From: a candidate division Hyd24-12 bacterium UBA6080
GTDB taxonomy: Bacteria; Fermentibacterota; Fermentibacteria; Fermentibacterales; JCC-6
Length of the DNA stretch: 64,000 nt
Reading direction: 5' to 3'
Assembly (NCBI GenBank): GCA_002436025.1
Contig: DIXM01000002.1
Location: forward strand, 620,001 to 684,000
Positions 60,186 to 64,000 of this stretch are shown here, in pieces. Position numbers and translations under genes: made by a program. The notes beneath the pieces were generated by a model, which saw nothing but the letters and a program-made list of their open reading frames with translations, was not told the origin of the DNA and made no database searches. Each line of letters opens with the position of its first letter. Positions within the stretch are counted from its first letter, which is position 1.

Positions 60186-60191
60186 TATATT
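60186..60191 (+). promoter_or_regulatory. Candidate -10 box (TATATT) for the DUF1846 gene
   Basis: GCCGCCC-TATATT-CGCGCC, 43 bases before the ATG at 60235. No -35 recognised. Confidence 0.38.
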
Positions 60192-60234
60192 CGCGCCTTG
60201 ATCGTCCGGTTCGACCATTTTTTTGGGGGGCATT

Positions 60235-61734
60235 ATGCGGGAAACAATGGGTTTCGACAACGGGAAGTACCTGTCTGAACAGACCGGAGCCATAGCGTCC
60301 CGTCTCGGGCAGTTCTCGGGAAGGCTCTACCTCGAGTTCGGCGGAAAGCTGATGTACGACCTTCATGCTTCGAGGGTCCTTCCGGGGTACGATCCAAACG
60401 TAAAGCTCAGACTGCTTCAGGAACTTGGGGACCAGGCCGAGATCATCCTGTGCATCTATGCGGGGGACATAGAGAAGCGCAAGATGAGGGCGGATTTCGG
60501 GATAAGCTACGATGCCGATGCAATGAGGCTCATCGATGACCTGAGGCACCGGGACCTTTCCGTAAGCGGCGTAGTGATAACCCGGTATGCCGAGCAGCCC
60601 GCGGCTGACGTGTTCAGGAACCGTCTGGAGCGCAGCGGAGTGCGGGTGTACGCCCACCCCTTCACCAGGGGGTATCCCACCGATACGGATCTGGTGGTGA
60701 GCCCCGAAGGTTACGGCAGGAACGATTACATTCAGACAACCAAGCCGCTGGTGGTGGTGACCGGACCCGGACCGGGCAGCGGAAAGCTCGCCACCTGCCT
60801 TTCCCAGCTCTACCACGACCATCGCCGGGGTGTGAACTCGGGATACGCCAAGTTCGAGACCTTCCCGATCTTCAACCTTCCGCTTTCGCACCCGGTGAAC
60901 GCTGCCTACGAAGCCGCCACCGCTGAACTCGGCGATGTGAACATGATCGATCCCTATCATCTGGAAGCCTACGGGACTGCGGTGGTGAATTACAACCGTG
61001 ATGTGGAGGCTTTTCCCCTGTTGCGAAGGATCCTCGAGAAGATAACCGGCTCCAAATCTCCCTATGCCTCCCCCACGGACATGGGCGTCAACCGGGCCGG
61101 TTTCGGGATAGTGTCCGACGACGCCGTGAGGGAGGCCTCAAAACAGGAGATGGTCAGGAGGTACTTCAGGTACCGGTGCGAGTTCGTGATGGGGCTGGTT
61201 GAGGAGAAAACGCTTCAGAAGGTTGAGCTTCTTCTCGACGACAACGGCATATCACCCGAGTACCGCTCGGTTGTCATGCCCGCAAGGGCTGCGGCGTCCG
61301 ATGACCCTTCCGGTGTTCCGAGAACCGGTGCTGCCCTTGAGCTTCGGGACGGTTCGATCCTCACCGGCAGGAACTCAGACCTGATGACCGCTGCAAGCGC
61401 CGTGGTGATAAACGCCATAAAGCGCCTCGCCGGTATTCCTGAGCGGATACACCTTCTCACCCCCGAAACCATCGCATCGATAAGGAAGCTGAAGGAAACC
61501 CTCGGTGGGGCCAGAACCTGCCTGACACTTGACGAGGTGCTGATCGCACTGGGGATCAGCGCCACCAACAGTCCCGCAACCCTGGAGGCGCTGGAGTGCC
61601 TGCCACGCCTTGCGGGAGCCGAGGTCCACATCACACACATTCCCGTTCCGGGTGACGAGGAGGGCTTCCGAAGGCTTGGGGTGAATCTGACCACCGACGC
61701 AAGCTTCGATTCTCTCAACCTCTTCAATGGTTGA
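60235..61734 (+). CDS. DUF1846 family protein
   Basis: Seen: 499 residues from the ATG at 60235 (GGGGGG upstream; a TTG at 60223 is also open). The family block runs from GFDNGKYLSEQTGAI to the C-terminus, with LYLEFGGKLMYDLHASRVLPG, VVTGPGPGSGKLATCLSQLYHD (P-loop-like) and NYNRDVEAFPLL. Known: DUF1846 is a conserved cytoplasmic ATP-binding-like family of unknown activity, mainly in anaerobes and Firmicutes. Overlaps the convergent antiporter gene by 11 bases. Confidence 0.93.
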   Translation: MRETMGFDNGKYLSEQTGAIASRLGQFSGRLYLEFGGKLMYDLHASRVLPGYDPNVKLRLLQELGDQAEIILCIYAGDIEKRKMRADFGISYDADAMRLIDDLRHRDLSVSGVVITRYAEQPAADVFRNRLERSGVRVYAHPFTRGYPTDTDLVVSPEGYGRNDYIQTTKPLVVVTGPGPGSGKLATCLSQLYHDHRRGVNSGYAKFETFPIFNLPLSHPVNAAYEAATAELGDVNMIDPYHLEAYGTAVVNYNRDVEAFPLLRRILEKITGSKSPYASPTDMGVNRAGFGIVSDDAVREASKQEMVRRYFRYRCEFVMGLVEEKTLQKVELLLDDNGISPEYRSVVMPARAAASDDPSGVPRTGAALELRDGSILTGRNSDLMTAASAVVINAIKRLAGIPERIHLLTPETIASIRKLKETLGGARTCLTLDEVLIALGISATNSPATLEALECLPRLAGAEVHITHIPVPGDEEGFRRLGVNLTTDASFDSLNLFNG

Positions 61735-62953
61735 GCTGCTGCCTGCCTCCCATTGCGAACGTCAGAAGGGGCGGGGTGACCACGGCTGTAATCACAATCA
61801 TGACCATGGCCGCAGCCATGTCGCCGGAACTGATCATCCCGTTCAGAAGTGAAACGCTGGCCGCCACAAGACCAACTTCCAGCCTGGGGATCATGCCGAT
61901 CCCCACGATGCAGCTCTGCCTGAGCGACAGCCTTGAAGCAAGAGCCGGAATGGAGCAGCCCACGAATTTCCCCACCATGCACAGGGCTGTGTAAACAAGG
62001 CTGAACACGATCACGCTTCCCATGGCTCGTATGTCGACCATCATGCCCGTCACGCAGAAGAAAACAGGGACCAGAAGCTCCTTGACGGGCACGAGTTTCT
62101 CGGAGATCCGCTGTGCCTGTCTGGTTCCGGACAACGCGAGTCCCATGACGTAAGCGCCCACGACGAGCGCCAGGCCGAAAAACTCTGCAAGCCCGGCTGC
62201 CAGAAGGCCGATGGCCAGCGCGAAGGCAGCCTGGGCTGAATCGTCGCCTGCCCTTGTGATGAGCCACAACAACTGCTTTTGAAACAGAAGACCCAGCGCG
62301 AGAAGGACTGCGAAGAATCCGAAGCCCTTCAGAGCTATGACAAGCATGCTGCCAGTGTCGGTTCCACCGCCCGGGATACCCGACACCACCGCCAGCACAA
62401 CAAGACCTATCACATCGTCAATCACGGCTGCAGAAAGGGTAACTGAGCCTTCGGGCGTGTTGAGCCGCTTCATGTCAAGGAAAACCCTTGCGGCAAGGGA
62501 AATGGAAGTGGCCGCGGCGATGGCTCCGAAAGCGAGCACCCTGTGGTCCATGAGACCCGTGCCCCCCCCGGCAAGGATGACTGCAAGCCCTCCCCCGGCA
62601 AAGCCCAGAACGGCGCCCCCCATGCCCACTGCGAAACCTTTGGGAGCGAAACGGAGGAAACCCCTGAGGTCTGTCTCGAGGCCGGCGGTGAAAAGAAGGG
62701 TCACAATGCCGACAATGGTTATGCCATGAAGCAGTCCCTCGTTAAATGCGCCGTCGGGACCCGTGGGAAAGGCAGGCCCCATGGAGAAGACCTCCAGACT
62801 GCCGAGGGCGTAGGGACCGATGATAAGCCCCACGAGCATCTCCCCAATGACAGCGGGTTGCCTTAGGAATCTCTGGGTGAGCCTTCCGGCAACCTTGGCT
62901 GCCAGGACAATCAACGCGAATTCAAGCACGAACCTTGCGTCTGTGATCTCCAT
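61724..62953 (-). CDS. Kef-type monovalent cation:proton antiporter (CPA2)
   Basis: Seen: 409 residues from the ATG at 62953 (GGAGAG upstream), about 12 TM helices. Characteristic blocks: RQPAVIGEMLVGLIIGPYALG, TAGLETDLRGFLRF, and the transport Asp pair in SAAVIDDVIGLVVLA. It stops after the membrane domain, with no TrkA-N (KTN) domain, so no obvious nucleotide control. Na+/H+ or K+/H+ exchange is likely. The frame open to 63034 adds unlikely residues. Confidence 0.92.
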   Translation of the reverse strand: MEITDARFVLEFALIVLAAKVAGRLTQRFLRQPAVIGEMLVGLIIGPYALGSLEVFSMGPAFPTGPDGAFNEGLLHGITIVGIVTLLFTAGLETDLRGFLRFAPKGFAVGMGGAVLGFAGGGLAVILAGGGTGLMDHRVLAFGAIAAATSISLAARVFLDMKRLNTPEGSVTLSAAVIDDVIGLVVLAVVSGIPGGGTDTGSMLVIALKGFGFFAVLLALGLLFQKQLLWLITRAGDDSAQAAFALAIGLLAAGLAEFFGLALVVGAYVMGLALSGTRQAQRISEKLVPVKELLVPVFFCVTGMMVDIRAMGSVIVFSLVYTALCMVGKFVGCSIPALASRLSLRQSCIVGIGMIPRLEVGLVAASVSLLNGMISSGDMAAAMVMIVITAVVTPPLLTFAMGGRQQLNH

Positions 62954-63095
62954 GGGTCTCTCCGATGGGGTGGGAATGACGCGGGAAAATAACCAATCCC
63001 CACCGGGAATGCGAGACGCAACACCGCTTTTCATGATGGCTGCGTTTGTGCATTATCAAGACCGCATATGCATTACGCAGGAAAGGAAGGTCCTC

Positions 63096-64000
63096 GTGAA
63101 AAAGCTTGGGGAGATGCTGCTGGGCGAAAGCCCCTTTCGGGAGCTGGTGATGGGCAACACGGCCCTGGTGAGGGGCATGGTCGAGGCCGGGGTCCGTGTT
63201 GTCACCTCGTACCCGGGCTCGCCCACACCCGAGATCGCGACCGCCATCGCCTCCATCCGGAAGGAACTTCGGCCATTTCACTTCGAGTTCTGCGTCAACG
63301 AGAAGGTGGCGGTGGAGGTCGCCTACGGCGCAGCCGTGAACGGACGGCCATCGGTGGTCTTCTTCAAGAGCGTCGGGCTCAATGTGGCATCGGACACCTT
63401 CGTTCAGCTCAACCATATGGACATTCCCGGCGGATTGGTAGTGATCGTTGGGGATGACCCCGGGGCTCACTCATCCCAGAACGAGCAGGACAACAGGCAT
63501 CTGGCCAGGATGAGCTACACCCCTGTGCTTGAACCCGCATCACCATCCGAGGCTTACGCATTCCTTCTCACGGCGGTGTCCATGGCCCGAAAGCACCGCA
63601 TGGCGGTCATGCTCAGGATGACCACCCACGTGTGCCACGCCAAGGAGATGGTTTCCTTCGGCGGCTGGCCGAACACTCCCCGTGATGACACACCCGGTTT
63701 CGACGGTTCTGGCGGAAGCCACATTCCGATAGGGGCCATGGTCGCCCGGATGAAGAAGAGGGCAATAGAAAGGCTTCAGGCATCCCGCGAACCGGGCCTC
63801 GACAGGGTGTTGGAAAACGGCAACCCCAAACGGGGGATCATCACCGCCGGGCTTCCGTTCCTGTCGGTTCTTGACGTCCTGTCGGGAGCGGCAAGGAAGC
63901 CCGACATCCTCAAGCTGGGGATGGTCCACCCGCTTTCCCTCGACACGATCTCCGGGTTTCTTCGAGCGCATGAGGAAGTCCTTGTCCTGGAGGAACTGGA
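63096..64000 (+). CDS. iorA: Indolepyruvate ferredoxin oxidoreductase alpha subunit, 3' end cut
   Basis: Oxidatively decarboxylates aryl pyruvates to acyl-CoA with ferredoxin as electron acceptor. Seen: 301 complete codons from GTG 63096 (AAGGAAGG upstream), open to the window edge. The pyrimidine-binding domain has GNTALVRGMVEAGVRVV, SYPGSPTPEIA, FEFCVNEKVAVEVAYG and DDPGAHSSQNEQDNR, the IorA signature. A second domain starts at GIITAGLPFLSVL. The C-terminal ferredoxin-like part and iorB would lie downstream. Divergent from the antiporter. The 142-base gap shows no certain promoter. Confidence 0.92.
   Translation, partial: MKKLGEMLLGESPFRELVMGNTALVRGMVEAGVRVVTSYPGSPTPEIATAIASIRKELRPFHFEFCVNEKVAVEVAYGAAVNGRPSVVFFKSVGLNVASDTFVQLNHMDIPGGLVVIVGDDPGAHSSQNEQDNRHLARMSYTPVLEPASPSEAYAFLLTAVSMARKHRMAVMLRMTTHVCHAKEMVSFGGWPNTPRDDTPGFDGSGGSHIPIGAMVARMKKRAIERLQASREPGLDRVLENGNPKRGIITAGLPFLSVLDVLSGAARKPDILKLGMVHPLSLDTISGFLRAHEEVLVLEEL

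Noticed and set aside
63068..63457. A 129-codon + strand frame over the start of iorA.
   Set aside because: It is an Arg/Gly-rich out-of-frame read. The frame from GTG 63096 gives clear IorA sequence.

Overview
The window is a gene-dense, GC-rich stretch (short intergenic gaps, many ATGA/GTGA/TTGA overlaps) from the chromosome of a Gram-negative, probably anaerobic fermentative bacterium. The outer membrane is indicated by an LptD-like protein, ADP-heptose enzymes (HldA/HldC) and lipoproteins. Anaerobic hydrogen metabolism is indicated by a complete hydG-hydF-hydE set for [FeFe]-hydrogenase maturation, a K+-dependent-type membrane pyrophosphatase, and indolepyruvate:ferredoxin oxidoreductase. 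The gene mix (secreted TPR/FG-GAP proteins, an Agl-Glt-like motor, DUF1028-TPR) would fit an FCB-group candidate phylum such as Fermentibacterota or a Fibrobacterota relative. That placement is inference, because there is no rRNA gene here. I saw no tRNA, rRNA, insertion sequence, phage or CRISPR array, and no gene-free stretch longer than 300 bases.

Layout. 1-6143 (+): one operon of a TPR protein, a small secreted protein, ExbB/TolQ, two ExbD/TolR proteins and an FHA-like/TM/AgmX-type protein, closed by a terminator. 6183-7595 (-): aldehyde dehydrogenase, divergent from a 5'-truncated Na+/solute symporter and a lipoprotein hydrolase (7.7-10.4 kb, +). 10.4-14.3 kb (-): ZIP transporter, DUF1028-TPR, cupin, patatin and two unknown genes. 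14.4-16.4 kb (-): groES-groEL with its own terminator. 16.6-18.1 kb (+): histidine ammonia-lyase. 18.1-21.3 kb (-): pyridoxal-phosphate operon (unknown-pdxS-pdxT-DUF89-fmdB), apparently read from a leaderless promoter. 21.8-25.3 kb (-): polysaccharide genes (glycosyltransferase, DegT aminotransferase, sugar-phosphate transferase). 25.4-28.1 kb (-): FG-GAP propeller protein and lipoprotein esterase. 28.1-31.3 kb (+): RseC-like protein, TldD, TldE. 31.3-34.0 kb (-): thioredoxin, thioredoxin reductase, a detached AhpF-N-domain-like disulfide reductase and a secreted unknown. 34.2-35.7 kb (+): nucleoside-phosphorylase-like protein. 35.7-38.3 kb (-): second sugar-phosphate transferase, glycosyltransferase, HU. 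38.4-43.0 kb (-): LptD, ROK kinase, LpoA-like lipoprotein. 43.2-47.6 kb (-): duplicated parvulin chaperone, RNA polymerase omega, unknown membrane protein, YbbR protein, DUF3467. 47.6-54.2 kb (+): HldA, HldC, GT-C membrane protein, HppA, NifU-like, RsmB-like. 54.3-61.7 kb (+): HydG, HydF, HydE, ferritin-like protein, 5'-nucleotidase, DUF1846. 61.7-63.0 kb (-): Kef-type antiporter. 63.1 kb to the end (+): IorA, cut by the window edge.

How the genes work together. Much of the window serves the cell envelope: outer-membrane assembly (LptD, the parvulin lipoprotein, the LpoA-like lipoprotein), surface polysaccharide, and a proton-driven Agl-Glt-like transducing complex. A second theme is redox and energy: H-cluster assembly, a pyrophosphate-driven ion pump, thioredoxin modules and ferredoxin-linked keto-acid oxidation. 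The least conventional items are the asymmetric ExbD pair, the symporter whose homology begins before any usable start codon, the split AhpF-like redox set, the DUF89 phosphatase inside the PLP operon, the leaderless operon start, and the orphan nucleoside-phosphorylase-like protein at 34.2 kb.
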